Assembly: GCF_018324205.1 (NCBI RefSeq)
Contig: NZ_AP023356.1
Span: forward strand, 6,759,501 to 6,823,500
Source of the DNA: Actinoplanes ianthinogenes
GTDB taxonomy: Bacteria > Actinomycetota > Actinomycetes > Mycobacteriales > Micromonosporaceae
Direction: 5' to 3'
DNA length: 64,000 nt
Shown here: in pieces, positions 1-8,789 of the stretch
Position numbering within the stretch: the first letter of the stretch is position 1
How the letters are laid out: every line of letters begins with the position of its first letter
The notes under the pieces: model-generated
The model's input: the letters and a program-made list of their open reading frames with translations, nothing else
The model's database searches: none
Told to the model about the DNA's origin: nothing
Position numbers and translations under genes: made by a program

Positions 1-108
1 CGCTGTGAACCACTCGCCGGCGGAGTCAGGGGACTCCGAGAAGGCGGGGAGTGTGGCTCCGGGCGTACCGGAAAGGGGTTTGCCTGATGGGGCGGCCGGC
101 AGGGCTCG

Positions 109-1074
109 TCAGGCGGTGGGCACGGGCTCCGGGGCCGGGGACGACGATGCCGGGACCTGGTCGGCTGGGCTGAGGGACGGGCGCTCGCGTAGGGACCAGA
201 GGACGCCGAGGGTGCCCCACCAGACCAGGCCGGCGCCGAGCATGTGGGCGGCGACCAGGATCACCGGGAGGTGGGTGAAGTACTGGACGAAGCCGATCAG
301 GCCCTGCCCGAGCTCGACCGCGATCAGGACCAAAGCGGCGCGGGCCGCGGCCGGCGGGGCCGGGACCGCGCGGAGGGCGAACCACAGCGCCACCGAGAGG
401 CCGATCAGCAGGAACACCAGGTCGGCGTGGACCTGGGAGATCGCGGCCGGGTCGAGGCCGTTGCGCTTGGCGCCGCGGTCGCCGGAGTGCGGGCCGCTGC
501 CGGTGACCACCACGCCGGCCGCGACCACGGCGAGGCCGGCCAGCGCGGTCAGCCGGCCCAGGGTGCGCAGCGGCGCCGGGACCAGGGAGCGCGGCGCGCC
601 GTCGCCCTCGTCGATGCGGCGCCAGAACGCGTAGGCCACCGAGATCAGCGCGATGGAGAGCAGGAAGTGCAGGCCGACGACCCACGGGTTGAGGTGGGTC
701 AGCACGGTGATGCCGCCGACCACGCCCTGCATCGGGATGCCGAGGCCGACCGCGACCGACAGCCGGACCAGCGAGCGGCGGCGGGGGCGGCCGAGCGCGC
801 CGAGGAAGCAGGCGATGGCGAGCGCGGCCAGCACGAACGTGAGCAGCCGGTTGCCGAACTCGATGACGCCGTGCACGCCCATGGCGGCGGTCGTCGTGTA
901 GGACTCGTCGGTGCACCGCGGCCAGGTCGGGCAGCCGAGGCCGGAGTCGGTGAGCCGGACCGCCGCGCCGGTGACGATCAGCGCGACGTTGGCGACCAGG
1001 GACGCCAAGGCCAGAGGGCGCAACCACGCGGCGAACGGGCGGAACAGCGGCTCGAAGGACTTCACCCGTGGCAT
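109..1074 (-). CDS. ctaA: Heme A synthase (COX15/CtaA family)
   Basis: Converts heme O to heme A for aa3-type cytochrome oxidase, in the cytoplasmic membrane. The 321-residue product is almost all hydrophobic helices (about eight membrane segments) and has the family features: a Cys pair in GCPTWPRC (residues 48-54), a His in the MGVHGVIEFGNR loop (His68), and later heme-ligand-type His in VHADLVF and AAHMLGAG. The C-terminal tail is Pro/Ser-rich. It is transcribed away from sufR with about 107 bp between the start codons, a pairing of Fe-S and heme maturation genes that is common in actinobacteria. The ATG at 1074 is chosen because the first membrane segment begins about 20 residues later. 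Nothing can be supported in bases 1-108 downstream of its stop. Confidence 0.93.
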   Translation of the reverse strand: MPRVKSFEPLFRPFAAWLRPLALASLVANVALIVTGAAVRLTDSGLGCPTWPRCTDESYTTTAAMGVHGVIEFGNRLLTFVLAALAIACFLGALGRPRRRSLVRLSVAVGLGIPMQGVVGGITVLTHLNPWVVGLHFLLSIALISVAYAFWRRIDEGDGAPRSLVPAPLRTLGRLTALAGLAVVAAGVVVTGSGPHSGDRGAKRNGLDPAAISQVHADLVFLLIGLSVALWFALRAVPAPPAAARAALVLIAVELGQGLIGFVQYFTHLPVILVAAHMLGAGLVWWGTLGVLWSLRERPSLSPADQVPASSSPAPEPVPTA

Positions 1075-1145
1075 CGTACGCTCGAATTTGATCTTGAAAG
1101 GAGGCGTCCCCGGCGGCCGGTGTGATGGATCACCCGGGGATCGGT

Positions 1146-1174
1146 TTGCAGGCTCCGGAGGAAATACGTAACGT
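1146..1174 (+). promoter_or_regulatory. sufR/suf promoter, candidate leaderless
   Basis: TTGCAG (1146-1151), a 17-bp spacer and TAACGT (1169-1174) match a vegetative actinobacterial promoter. The predicted transcription start falls on the GTG start of sufR at 1182, which would make the mRNA leaderless. The nearby GGAGG at 1157-1161 lies inside the promoter spacer and is too far from the start to act as a ribosome site. Confidence 0.6.
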
Positions 1175-1181
1175 TGCCGTA

Positions 1182-1907
1182 GTGAAAAACGTGGTGCAGC
1201 TCGGAGACGGTGCGGTGGCGACAGCCGCCGCGTCGGACGGCCGCACCCGTGACCGGGTCGCCCAGTTGTTGCTGGAGCGCGGCGCGGCCACCGCGGCCGA
1301 GCTCGGCGCCTGCCTCGGCCTGAGCCCCGCGGCGATCCGCAAGCACCTGGACGCGATGCTCTCCGACGGCCTCGTCGAGACCCGCGAGGTGCGGCGCACC
1401 GGCCCGCGCGGCCGCGGCCGCCCGGCCAAGGCGTTCGTGCTCACCGCCGCCGCCCGGGAGAGCTTCCCGCACCACTATGACAACATCGCCGCCGCGGCCC
1501 TGCGCTGGATCGCCCAGCAGCACGGGCCGGAGGCGGTCAGCGCGTTCGCCGGCGCGCAGATCCAGGCCCTGGAGGATCGCTGCCGCACGGCCATGCAGGA
1601 GGCCGGCGCCGATCCGATCGCCCGGGCGGAGGCGCTCGCCGACGCGCTGACCGCGGAGGGCTACGCTGCCAGCGCGACCACGATCGCGTCCGGCGGACAG
1701 TTGTGCCAGCACCACTGCCCGGTGGCCCACGTGGCTGCCGAGTTCCCTCAGCTGTGCGACGCCGAGACCGAAGTCATCTCCCGGCTCATCGGCACTCACG
1801 TGCAGCGCCTCGCCACCATCGCGCACGGCGACGGGGTGTGCACCACGCACATCCCCAGCCGCACGCACACCACTGCCACCACGGTTAGGACAGATAGTCA
1901 TGACTGA
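1182..1907 (+). CDS. sufR: SufR-type Fe-S-sensing transcriptional regulator
   Basis: Likely autorepressor of the suf operon that loses DNA binding when its Fe-S cluster is lost. The 241-residue protein has an N-terminal winged helix (about residues 25-85, with RKHLDAML as recognition helix and a GRGRPAKAF wing) and a C-terminal cysteine set CQHHC (Cys175, Cys179) plus Cys192 in FPQLCDAE, typical of SufR cluster ligands. GTG 1182 is preferred over the longer ATG 1122 frame because it sits 7 nt after a TAACGT -10 box and gives the family's usual N-terminus. Its stop overlaps the sufB start by 8 nt, so the two are translationally coupled. Confidence 0.88.
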   Translation: MKNVVQLGDGAVATAAASDGRTRDRVAQLLLERGAATAAELGACLGLSPAAIRKHLDAMLSDGLVETREVRRTGPRGRGRPAKAFVLTAAARESFPHHYDNIAAAALRWIAQQHGPEAVSAFAGAQIQALEDRCRTAMQEAGADPIARAEALADALTAEGYAASATTIASGGQLCQHHCPVAHVAAEFPQLCDAETEVISRLIGTHVQRLATIAHGDGVCTTHIPSRTHTTATTVRTDSHD

Positions 1908-3321
1908 CCAGATCGTCACTCAGGAAGAGCACCTCGCCGCGCTCGGCAAGTATGAGTACGGCTGGGCCGACGCCGATGTCGCCGGCGCCGCCGCACAGCG
2001 TGGTCTGTCCGAGGCCGTGGTGCGCGACATCTCCGCGAAGAAGAGCGAGCCGCAGTGGATGCTCGACCTTCGTCTCAAGGGCCTGCGCCTGTTCGACCGC
2101 AAGCCGATGCCGAACTGGGGCGCCGACCTCACCGGCATCGACTTCCAGAACATCAAGTACTTCGTCCGCTCCACCGAGAAGCAGGCCGCTTCCTGGGAGG
2201 ACCTGCCGGAGGACATCAAGGCGACCTACGACAAGCTGGGCATCCCGGAGGCGGAGAAGCAGCGCCTGGTGGCCGGCGTCGCCGCGCAGTACGAGTCCGA
2301 GGTCGTCTACCACGCGATCCGTGAGGACCTCGAGCAGCAGGGCGTCCTGTTCCTGGACACCGACACCGCGCTGAAGCAGCACGAGGACATCTTCAAGGAG
2401 TACTTCGGCACGGTGATCCCGGTCGGCGACAACAAGTTCGCCGCTCTGAACACCAGCGTCTGGTCGGGTGGCTCGTTCATCTACGTGCCGAAGGGTGTGC
2501 ACGTCGACATCCCGCTGCAGGCCTACTTCCGGATCAACACGGAGAACATGGGCCAGTTCGAGCGGACCCTGATCATCGCCGACGAGGGCAGCTACGTGCA
2601 CTACGTCGAGGGCTGCACCGCGCCGATCTACTCGTCCGACTCGCTGCACTCCGCGGTCGTCGAGATCATCGTGAAGAAGAACGCCCGGGTGCGGTACACG
2701 ACCATCCAGAACTGGTCGAACAACGTGTACAACCTGGTCACCAAGCGCGCCACCTGCGAGGAGGGCGCGACCATGGAGTGGATCGACGGCAACATCGGCT
2801 CCAAGGTGACCATGAAGTACCCGGCCGTCTACATGACCGGCCCGCATGCCAAGGGCGAGGTGCTCTCGATCGCGATGGCCGGCGAGGGCCAGCACCAGGA
2901 CTCCGGCGCCAAGATGGTGCACGCCGCGCCGTACACGTCCTCGACCATCGTGTCGAAGTCGATCGCCCGGGGCGGCGGCCGCACGTCGTACCGGGGCCTG
3001 GTGCAGGTGCTGGAGGGCTCCTCGCACTCGAAGAGCACGGTCAAGTGCGACGCGCTGCTGGTCGACACCGTCTCCCGGTCGGACACGTACCCGTACGTGG
3101 ACATCCGCGAGGACGACGTGAACATGGGCCACGAGGCGACCGTCTCCAAGGTCAGCGAGGACCAGCTCTTCTACCTGATGAGCCGCGGCCTGACCGAGGA
3201 CGAGGCGATGGCGATGATCGTGCGTGGCTTCATCGAGCCGATCGCCAAGGAGCTCCCGATGGAGTATGCGCTGGAGCTGAACCGGCTGATCGAGCTCCAG
3301 ATGGAAGGCGCCGTCGGTTAA
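1900..3321 (+). CDS. sufB: Fe-S cluster scaffold SufB
   Basis: Scaffold subunit of the SufBC2D complex on which Fe-S clusters are assembled. The 473-residue length is normal, and the right-handed beta-helix core and conserved C-terminal block (SRGLTEDEAMAMIVRGFIEP) are present. The ATG at 1900 is preceded by AGGA at 1887-1890 and lies within the end of sufR. This is the first structural gene of a seven-gene set (sufB, sufD, a Rieske gene, sufC, sufS, sufU, sufT) with overlaps or very short gaps throughout. Confidence 0.97.
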   Translation: MTDQIVTQEEHLAALGKYEYGWADADVAGAAAQRGLSEAVVRDISAKKSEPQWMLDLRLKGLRLFDRKPMPNWGADLTGIDFQNIKYFVRSTEKQAASWEDLPEDIKATYDKLGIPEAEKQRLVAGVAAQYESEVVYHAIREDLEQQGVLFLDTDTALKQHEDIFKEYFGTVIPVGDNKFAALNTSVWSGGSFIYVPKGVHVDIPLQAYFRINTENMGQFERTLIIADEGSYVHYVEGCTAPIYSSDSLHSAVVEIIVKKNARVRYTTIQNWSNNVYNLVTKRATCEEGATMEWIDGNIGSKVTMKYPAVYMTGPHAKGEVLSIAMAGEGQHQDSGAKMVHAAPYTSSTIVSKSIARGGGRTSYRGLVQVLEGSSHSKSTVKCDALLVDTVSRSDTYPYVDIREDDVNMGHEATVSKVSEDQLFYLMSRGLTEDEAMAMIVRGFIEPIAKELPMEYALELNRLIELQMEGAVG

Positions 3322-3359
3322 GCGGCCCGGCCCTATTCGAAAGCGGACATAAGGAAGAA

Positions 3360-4487
3360 ATGACTACCGAGGCCATCGCCCCGCCGAGCACCAAGTCGCA
3401 GGTGCTGCGCTCCTTCGACGTCGCCGATTTCCCGGCACTCACCGGCCTGGAGGAGGAGTGGCGTTTCACCCCGCTCAAGCGGCTGCGTGACCTGGTCAAG
3501 GCCACCACGCTGACCGGGGTCGCCCCCTCCGTGGAACACGGCGATCTGCCCGCCGGGGTGACCGTCTCGACCGCCGACGACGTCGACCCGGTGCTCACCC
3601 CGTTCGACCGGATCAGCGCTTTGGCGTACGGGTCGGCCGCCGGCGTCACCGTGATCGAGGTGGCGGCCGAGGCCACTCCCGCCGAGGCGGCGGTGATCCG
3701 GCTGGTCGGCAAGGGTGGCGAGGCCGCGGCCGCGCGCACCGTGGTCAAGGTGGGCAACTTCGCCAAGGCCACCGTGGTGCTGGAGCAGACCGGCACGGTC
3801 ACCCTGGCCGACAACGTCGAGGTGATCATCGGCGACAGCGCCCAGCTCACCTTCGTGACCCTCGCCGAGTGGGACACCGACGCGGTGCAGGCCCAGCACG
3901 TGAAGTTCCGGGTCGGCCGGGACGCCCGGGTGCAGCACGTGCAGGTGACCCTCGGCGGCGACCTGGTCCGCCAGTTCACCTCGGTGGAGTACACCGGCCG
4001 CGGTGGCGACGCCGAGCTCTGGGGGCTGTACTTCGCCGACGCCGGCCAGCACCACGAGCACCGGCAGCTGGTCGACCACGCGGTGCCCGACTGCCGCAGC
4101 TACGTCGGTTACCGGGGCGCGCTGCAGGGCAAGTCCGCGCACACCGTCTGGGTCGGCGACGTGCTGATCCGGGCCGCCGCGACCGGCACCGACACGTACG
4201 AGATCAACCGGAACCTGGTGCTGACCGACGGCGCCCGCGCCGACTCGGTCCCCAACCTGGAGATCGAGACCGGCGAGGTGGCCGGGGCCGGGCACGCGAG
4301 CGCCACCGGCCGGTTCGACGACGAGCAGCTGTTCTACCTGATGGCCCGCGGCATCCCCGAGGGTGAGGCGCGCAAGCTGGTGGTCCGCGGCTTCTTCGCC
4401 GAGCTGATCAACAAGATCCCAGTCGAGGAGCTGCGCGAGCGGCTCGGCGACGCGATCGAGGCCCGGCTCGTCGAGGCCGGTCAGTGA
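3360..4487 (+). CDS. sufD: Fe-S cluster assembly protein SufD
   Basis: Partner of SufB in the SufBC2D scaffold, needed for iron entry and cluster build-up. 375 residues. The beta-helix core and the C-terminal motif ARGIPEGEARKLVVRGFFAE parallel those of SufB. The ATG at 3360 is chosen because AAGGAAG lies just upstream and the N-terminus (MTTEAIAPPS) fits the family; the open frame extends far upstream inside sufB only by chance. Its TGA overlaps the GTG of the next gene (GTGA). Confidence 0.95.
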   Translation: MTTEAIAPPSTKSQVLRSFDVADFPALTGLEEEWRFTPLKRLRDLVKATTLTGVAPSVEHGDLPAGVTVSTADDVDPVLTPFDRISALAYGSAAGVTVIEVAAEATPAEAAVIRLVGKGGEAAAARTVVKVGNFAKATVVLEQTGTVTLADNVEVIIGDSAQLTFVTLAEWDTDAVQAQHVKFRVGRDARVQHVQVTLGGDLVRQFTSVEYTGRGGDAELWGLYFADAGQHHEHRQLVDHAVPDCRSYVGYRGALQGKSAHTVWVGDVLIRAAATGTDTYEINRNLVLTDGARADSVPNLEIETGEVAGAGHASATGRFDDEQLFYLMARGIPEGEARKLVVRGFFAELINKIPVEELRERLGDAIEARLVEAGQ

Positions 4488-4816
4488 CGTTCGAGAACGT
4501 CGGACCGGCGGCCGACATCGCGAAGGGCACGTCGCTCCAGGTGGAGGTCGACGGGGTCGAGATCGCGGTGGTGCACGCCGACGACGACAACTTCTACGCG
4601 GTCCGGGACGAGTGCAGCCACGCCTCGGTGGCGCTCTCCGAGGGCGAGGTCGACGGGTGCACGCTGGAGTGCTGGCTGCACGGCTCGCGCTTCGACCTGC
4701 GTACCGGTGAGCCTTCCGGACCGCCCGCCATCGACCCGGTGGCGGTCTACCCCGTCGAGATCCGCGACGGAGACATCTACGTTTCGACACAGACGAGCAA
4801 TGGAGTAGAGCCGTGA
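4484..4816 (+). CDS. Rieske [2Fe-2S] protein of the suf operon
   Basis: 110-residue bacterial Rieske ferredoxin of the non-heme-iron oxygenase ferredoxin type. Ligands are visible as C-x-H at Cys44/His46 and C-x2-H at Cys63/His66. It lies between sufD and sufC with 4-nt overlaps on both sides, an arrangement conserved in many actinobacterial suf operons. The position suggests it is an electron donor or an early client of the Suf machinery, but its exact role is not established. The start is the GTG at 4484 inside the sufD stop. Confidence 0.9.
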   Translation: MTFENVGPAADIAKGTSLQVEVDGVEIAVVHADDDNFYAVRDECSHASVALSEGEVDGCTLECWLHGSRFDLRTGEPSGPPAIDPVAVYPVEIRDGDIYVSTQTSNGVEP

Positions 4817-5571
4817 GCACCCTCGAGATCCGTGACCTTCAGGTTTCGGTGAAGCTGCCCGATGGCGAGCTGAAGCCGATCCTGGCCGGGGTCGACCTCA
4901 CCATCAAGTCCGGCGAGACGCACGCCATCATGGGCCCGAACGGCTCCGGCAAGTCGACCCTGGCCTACTCCATCGCCGGTCACCCGAAGTACGAGATCAC
5001 CGGCGGCTCGGTGACCCTGGACGGCCAGGACGTGCTCGCCCTGTCCGTCGACGAGCGCGCCCGCGCCGGCCTCTTCCTGGCCATGCAGTACCCGGTCGAG
5101 GTGCCCGGCGTCTCGGTGGCCAACTTCCTGCGCACCGCCAAGACCGCGATCGACGGCGAGGCGCCGAAACTGCGCACCTGGGCCGGCGAGCTGCGCGGCG
5201 CGATGGAGAAGCTCCAGATGGACCCGTCCTTCGCGCAGCGCAACGTGAACGAGGGCTTCTCCGGCGGTGAGAAGAAGCGGCACGAGATCATGCAGCTCGA
5301 ACTGCTCAAGCCGAAGATGGCGATCCTCGACGAGACCGACTCCGGCCTCGACATCGACGCGCTGCGGATCGTCAGCGAGGGCGTCAACCGGGTCCGGGAG
5401 ACCGGCGAGACCGGCTTCCTGCTGATCACCCACTACACGCGGATCCTGCGGTACATCAAGCCGGACTTCGTGCACGTCTTCGTCGGCGGCAAGATCGTCG
5501 AGGAGGGCGGCCCGGAGCTGGCCGAGGAGCTCGAGGTCTCGGGCTACGAGAAGTTCCTCGCCAAGGCCTAG
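4813..5571 (+). CDS. sufC: Fe-S assembly ATPase SufC
   Basis: ABC-type ATPase that drives conformational change of SufB-SufD during cluster assembly; soluble, not a transporter. 252 residues. Walker A is GPNGSGKST (41-49), the signature is FSGGEKKRHEI, and Walker B ends in LDETDSGLDIDAL, the SufC-specific variant. It starts with GTG 4813 overlapping the Rieske stop by 4 nt and is followed 9 nt later by sufS with GGAG in the gap. Confidence 0.97.
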   Translation: MSTLEIRDLQVSVKLPDGELKPILAGVDLTIKSGETHAIMGPNGSGKSTLAYSIAGHPKYEITGGSVTLDGQDVLALSVDERARAGLFLAMQYPVEVPGVSVANFLRTAKTAIDGEAPKLRTWAGELRGAMEKLQMDPSFAQRNVNEGFSGGEKKRHEIMQLELLKPKMAILDETDSGLDIDALRIVSEGVNRVRETGETGFLLITHYTRILRYIKPDFVHVFVGGKIVEEGGPELAEELEVSGYEKFLAKA

Positions 5572-5580
5572 GAGTCACAG

Positions 5581-6810
5581 ATGAGCTTTGACGTCGCGCG
5601 GGTGCGCAAGGACTTCCCGATCTTCGAGCGGGAGGTGAACGGCCACCCGCTGGTCTACCTGGACAGCGCCAACACCTCGCAGAAGCCGGTGCAGGTGCTC
5701 GACGTCATGCGCCTGCACCAGGAGAAACACAACGGCAACGTGTCGCGCTCGGTGCACACCCTGGGCACCGAGTCGACCGAGATGTACGAGGCCGCCCGCG
5801 CCAAGATCGCCACGTTCATCGGCGCGGGCACCCCGGACGAGGTGGTGTTCACCAAGAACTCCACCGAGGCGATCAACCTGGTCGCGCACGCGGCCGGGCA
5901 GTTGCTCGCGCTCAAGCCGGGCGACGAGATCGTCATCTCCGAGATGGAGCACCACTCCAACCTGGTGCCCTGGCAGCTGCTCTGCGAGCGGACCGGCGCC
6001 ACGCTGCGCTGGTTCGGCATCACCGACGAGGGCCGGCTCGACGAGTCGCAGCTCGACGAGCTGGTCAACGAGCGCACCAAGCTGGTCTCGGTCGTGCACA
6101 TGTCCAACGTGCTCGGCACCGTCAACGACGTGTCCGCGCTGGTGACCCGGGCCCGGCAGGTGGGCGCCCTGGTCATGCTGGACGCCTCGCAGTCGGTGCC
6201 GCACCTGCCGATCGACGTGCGGCAGCTGGGCGTCGACTTCATCGCCTTCACCGGACACAAGATGCTCGGCCCGACCGGCATCGGCGTGCTGTGGGGCAGG
6301 CTCGAGCTGCTCGCCGAGATGCCGCCGTTCCTGGCCGGCGGGTCGATGATCGAGACCGTCACGATGGCGAAGACGACGTATGCTCCGCCGCCGGCCCGCT
6401 TCGAGGCCGGCACCCCGCCGATCACCGAGGCGATCGGGCTGGGCGCGGCCGTCGACTACCTGACCGGGCTCGGGATGGAGAACATCCACAAGCACGAGCA
6501 GGAGATCACGGCGTACGCGTTGGAGCAGCTCGCCGCGGTCCCCGGCGTCCGGATCTTCGGCCCGGCCAAGCCGGAGGGCCGGGGCGGCACGGTGTCGTTC
6601 GGGGTCGACGGGGTACACCCGCACGACGTGGGGCAGATCCTGGACGCGCTCGGCGTCGAGGTGCGGGTCGGCCACCACTGCGCGCGGCCGGTGTGCGTGC
6701 GGTTCGGGGTGCCGGCGATGACCCGGGCCTCGTTCTACCTCTACACGACCACGGACGAGATCGACGCCCTGGCGCGCGGTCTCGACCAGGTTCGGAAGGT
6801 GTTCGGCTGA
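5581..6810 (+). CDS. sufS: Cysteine desulfurase SufS
   Basis: PLP-dependent group II cysteine desulfurase that takes sulfur from cysteine for Fe-S assembly. 409 residues. The PLP lysine lies in FTGHKMLGPTG (Lys227) and the catalytic cysteine in RVGHHCARPVC (Cys367). The ATG at 5581 follows GGAG at 5571-5574. The TGA at its end shares one base with the sufU ATG, consistent with the known SufS-SufU sulfur-relay pair. Confidence 0.97.
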   Translation: MSFDVARVRKDFPIFEREVNGHPLVYLDSANTSQKPVQVLDVMRLHQEKHNGNVSRSVHTLGTESTEMYEAARAKIATFIGAGTPDEVVFTKNSTEAINLVAHAAGQLLALKPGDEIVISEMEHHSNLVPWQLLCERTGATLRWFGITDEGRLDESQLDELVNERTKLVSVVHMSNVLGTVNDVSALVTRARQVGALVMLDASQSVPHLPIDVRQLGVDFIAFTGHKMLGPTGIGVLWGRLELLAEMPPFLAGGSMIETVTMAKTTYAPPPARFEAGTPPITEAIGLGAAVDYLTGLGMENIHKHEQEITAYALEQLAAVPGVRIFGPAKPEGRGGTVSFGVDGVHPHDVGQILDALGVEVRVGHHCARPVCVRFGVPAMTRASFYLYTTTDEIDALARGLDQVRKVFG

Positions 6811-7262
6811 TGCTCGACGGCCTGTACCAGGAGATCATCCTGGACCACTACAAGAACCCGCACGGGCGTGGACTGCGCGATCCCTTCGACGGCGAGGCGC
6901 ACCACGTCAACCCGACCTGCGGCGACGAGATCACCCTGCGGGTCAGCTCGGACCTCGCCGAGATCTCGTACGACGGCATGGGCTGCTCGATCAGTCAGGC
7001 GTCCGCGTCGGTGCTGCACGAACTGCTCCAGGGCAAGAGCCGCGGCGAGGTCGAGGCGATCCACCACGCGTTCGTGGAGCTGATGCAGAGCCGCGGCCAG
7101 ATCGAGCCCGACGAGGACGTGCTCGGCGACGGGATCGCCTTCGCCGGGGTGGCGAAATTCCCGGCCCGGGTGAAGTGTGCCCTGCTGCCGTGGATGGCAT
7201 TCAAGGACGCCGCGGCGCGCGCCGGCGTCGACGTGGGCGCGAGCCCGGAGGTGAAGGCATGA
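6810..7262 (+). CDS. sufU: Zinc-dependent sulfurtransferase SufU
   Basis: IscU-like protein that accepts persulfide sulfur from SufS. 150 residues. The three conserved cysteines are Cys37 (NPTCGDE), Cys59 (GMGCSISQAS) and Cys123 (RVKCALLPW), with Asp39 as the fourth zinc ligand. The insertion between the second and third cysteine that separates SufU from IscU is present. It overlaps sufS by one base and sufT by four. Confidence 0.95.
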   Translation: MLDGLYQEIILDHYKNPHGRGLRDPFDGEAHHVNPTCGDEITLRVSSDLAEISYDGMGCSISQASASVLHELLQGKSRGEVEAIHHAFVELMQSRGQIEPDEDVLGDGIAFAGVAKFPARVKCALLPWMAFKDAAARAGVDVGASPEVKA

Positions 7263-7714
7263 CCGACAAGACCGACGAGGTTCCCGCGTGGCTCGCCGAG
7301 GAGCGTGCCGCGGCTGTTGAGGCCGGCGAGCCGGTCGAGGTTCCCGAGGCCAGCGTGTCGGAGGCGGCCGAGAAACCGGCCGTGACGAAGAAGGCCTCCG
7401 TCGACGACGTCGAAGAGGCGATGAAGGACGTCGTCGACCCCGAGCTCGGGATCAACGTCGTCGACCTGGGCCTGGTCTACGGCGTGCACGTGGACGACGA
7501 CAACGTGGTCACCCTGGACATGACGCTGACCTCGGCGGCCTGCCCGCTGACCGACGTGATCGAGGACCAGACCCGGCAGGCGCTGACCACCGGGCCGGGC
7601 GGCGGCCTGGTCCAGGACTTCCGGATCAACTGGGTGTGGCTGCCGCCGTGGGGCCCCGACAAGATCACCGACGATGGGCGTGAGCAGCTCCGGGCGCTCG
7701 GCTTCAACGTCTGA
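7259..7714 (+). CDS. sufT: SufT-like MIP18 (DUF59) Fe-S maturation protein
   Basis: MIP18-family protein thought to help load clusters onto client proteins. 151 residues with a charged, Glu-rich N-terminal extension of about 45 residues before the core. Diagnostic motifs are DPELGINVVDLGLVYG and TSAACPLTDV, with the conserved Cys95. The ATG at 7259 overlaps the sufU stop (ATGA). It is the last gene of the operon, followed 16 nt later by a terminator-type hairpin. Confidence 0.92.
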   Translation: MTDKTDEVPAWLAEERAAAVEAGEPVEVPEASVSEAAEKPAVTKKASVDDVEEAMKDVVDPELGINVVDLGLVYGVHVDDDNVVTLDMTLTSAACPLTDVIEDQTRQALTTGPGGGLVQDFRINWVWLPPWGPDKITDDGREQLRALGFNV

Positions 7715-7729
7715 GACAGAGGTACGTCC

Positions 7730-7763
7730 AAAGGGCGGTGCGCGGGAAAGCGTGCCGCTCTTT
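7730..7763 (+). terminator. suf operon terminator hairpin
   Basis: AAAGGGCGGTGCGC (7730-7743) pairs with GCGTGCCGCTCTTT (7750-7763) over 14 bp with three G-U wobbles around a GGGAAA loop. It lies just after the sufT stop. There is no long T tract, which is usual for high-GC actinobacteria. Confidence 0.7.
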
Positions 7764-7790
7764 GTCATATTCCGGTGATAGAAACCGGAC

Positions 7791-8528
7791 ATGACTCCGA
7801 CTCCGCCCTTCTCCGAGCTGGTCACCCTGGTCGAGGAGCGGTCCGCGGCCCTGCGCGCGGCCGCCGCCGACGCCGACCTGACCGTCCCGGTGCCCGGCTG
7901 CCCGGACTGGTCGCTGCGCGACCTGATCGCCCACCTGGGCGAGGTGCAGCGCTTCTGGGCTCTGGTGGTGACCGAGGCGGATCCGTCCGGCCCACCCTCC
8001 CGGGAGCGGCACGGCAGCACCTTCCCGCACAGCGACCTGCTGGGCTGGTTCGCCGAGTCGACCCGGATGCTGGGAGCGGCGTTGCGCGCGGCGGGCCCGG
8101 ACGCGCCCTGCTGGGCGTGGTGGCCGGCCACGGCCGCGCCGCACACCGCCGGGGCGGTCGCCCGGCACCAGGCGCAGGAGGCGGCGGTGCACACCTACGA
8201 CGTGGGGGAGTCCCTCGGCAAGCCGGAGCCGCTGCCGGCCGCCGTCGCCGTCGACGGGGTGAGCGAGTTCCTCACCGTCGGCCTGGGCTCGCTCGGCCCG
8301 TGGCCGCACCGCCCGGCCCGGGTGCACTACCAGGCGATCGAGGGCCCGTCCTGGACCGTCGACCTGTCCCCGGCCGGCGCCACCGCCGACCCGGCCGCCA
8401 GCGGCGAGCCGGTGACCCGGGTCCACGGCACCGCCAGCGACCTGGTGCTGCTGTTGTACCGCCGGATCCCGCTGGACGCGGTCCGGATCGACGGCGACCG
8501 CGAGGTCGCCGCCCAGATCCGCGACTAG
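7791..8528 (+). CDS. TIGR03083-type DinB/MDMPI-fold protein
   Basis: 245-residue protein of the maleylpyruvate-isomerase-like, mycothiol-dependent DinB superfamily. The N-terminal helical domain carries GCPDWSLRDLIAHLGEV and RHQAQEAAVHTYDV, whose His/Glu residues are typical metal ligands. The C-terminal part (VHGTASDLVLLLYRRI) matches the second domain of these proteins. The substrate is unknown; the family is used for thiol transfer or isomerisation with mycothiol, which fits an actinobacterium. Its last codons form the first unit of a tandem repeat array. Confidence 0.85.
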   Translation: MTPTPPFSELVTLVEERSAALRAAAADADLTVPVPGCPDWSLRDLIAHLGEVQRFWALVVTEADPSGPPSRERHGSTFPHSDLLGWFAESTRMLGAALRAAGPDAPCWAWWPATAAPHTAGAVARHQAQEAAVHTYDVGESLGKPEPLPAAVAVDGVSEFLTVGLGSLGPWPHRPARVHYQAIEGPSWTVDLSPAGATADPAASGEPVTRVHGTASDLVLLLYRRIPLDAVRIDGDREVAAQIRD

Positions 8529-8785
8529 GTCCCGGCCTGACGGCAGCCCGCTGCCGGCTGGGCCCGGCCTGAGAGCAGCCCGCTGCCGCCCCGATCCGCA
8601 ACTGGGTCCCGGTCTGAGGGCGGCCCGCTGCCGCCCCGATCCGCAACTGGGTCCTGGCCTGAGGGCGGCCCGCTGCCGCCCCGATCCGCGCCTGGGTCCC
8701 GGCCTGAGGAGAACCCGCCGCCGATCCGCGACTGGGTCCCGGCCTGAGGGCAGCCCGCTGCCGCCCAGGCCGGGACGACCCGGTC
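8510..8785 (+). repeat. 45-bp hairpin tandem repeat array at convergent junction
   Basis: About five to six units with a 45-bp period. The GATCC landmark occurs at 8516, 8593, 8638, 8683 and 8723. Each unit has an inverted repeat, either GGGCGGC-CCGCT-GCCGCCC or GGCAG-CCCG-CTGCC, so the arms vary together. The first unit is the 3' end and stop codon of the upstream gene. The array fills the gap between two convergent genes. Confidence 0.85.
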
Positions 8786-8789
8786 GTGC

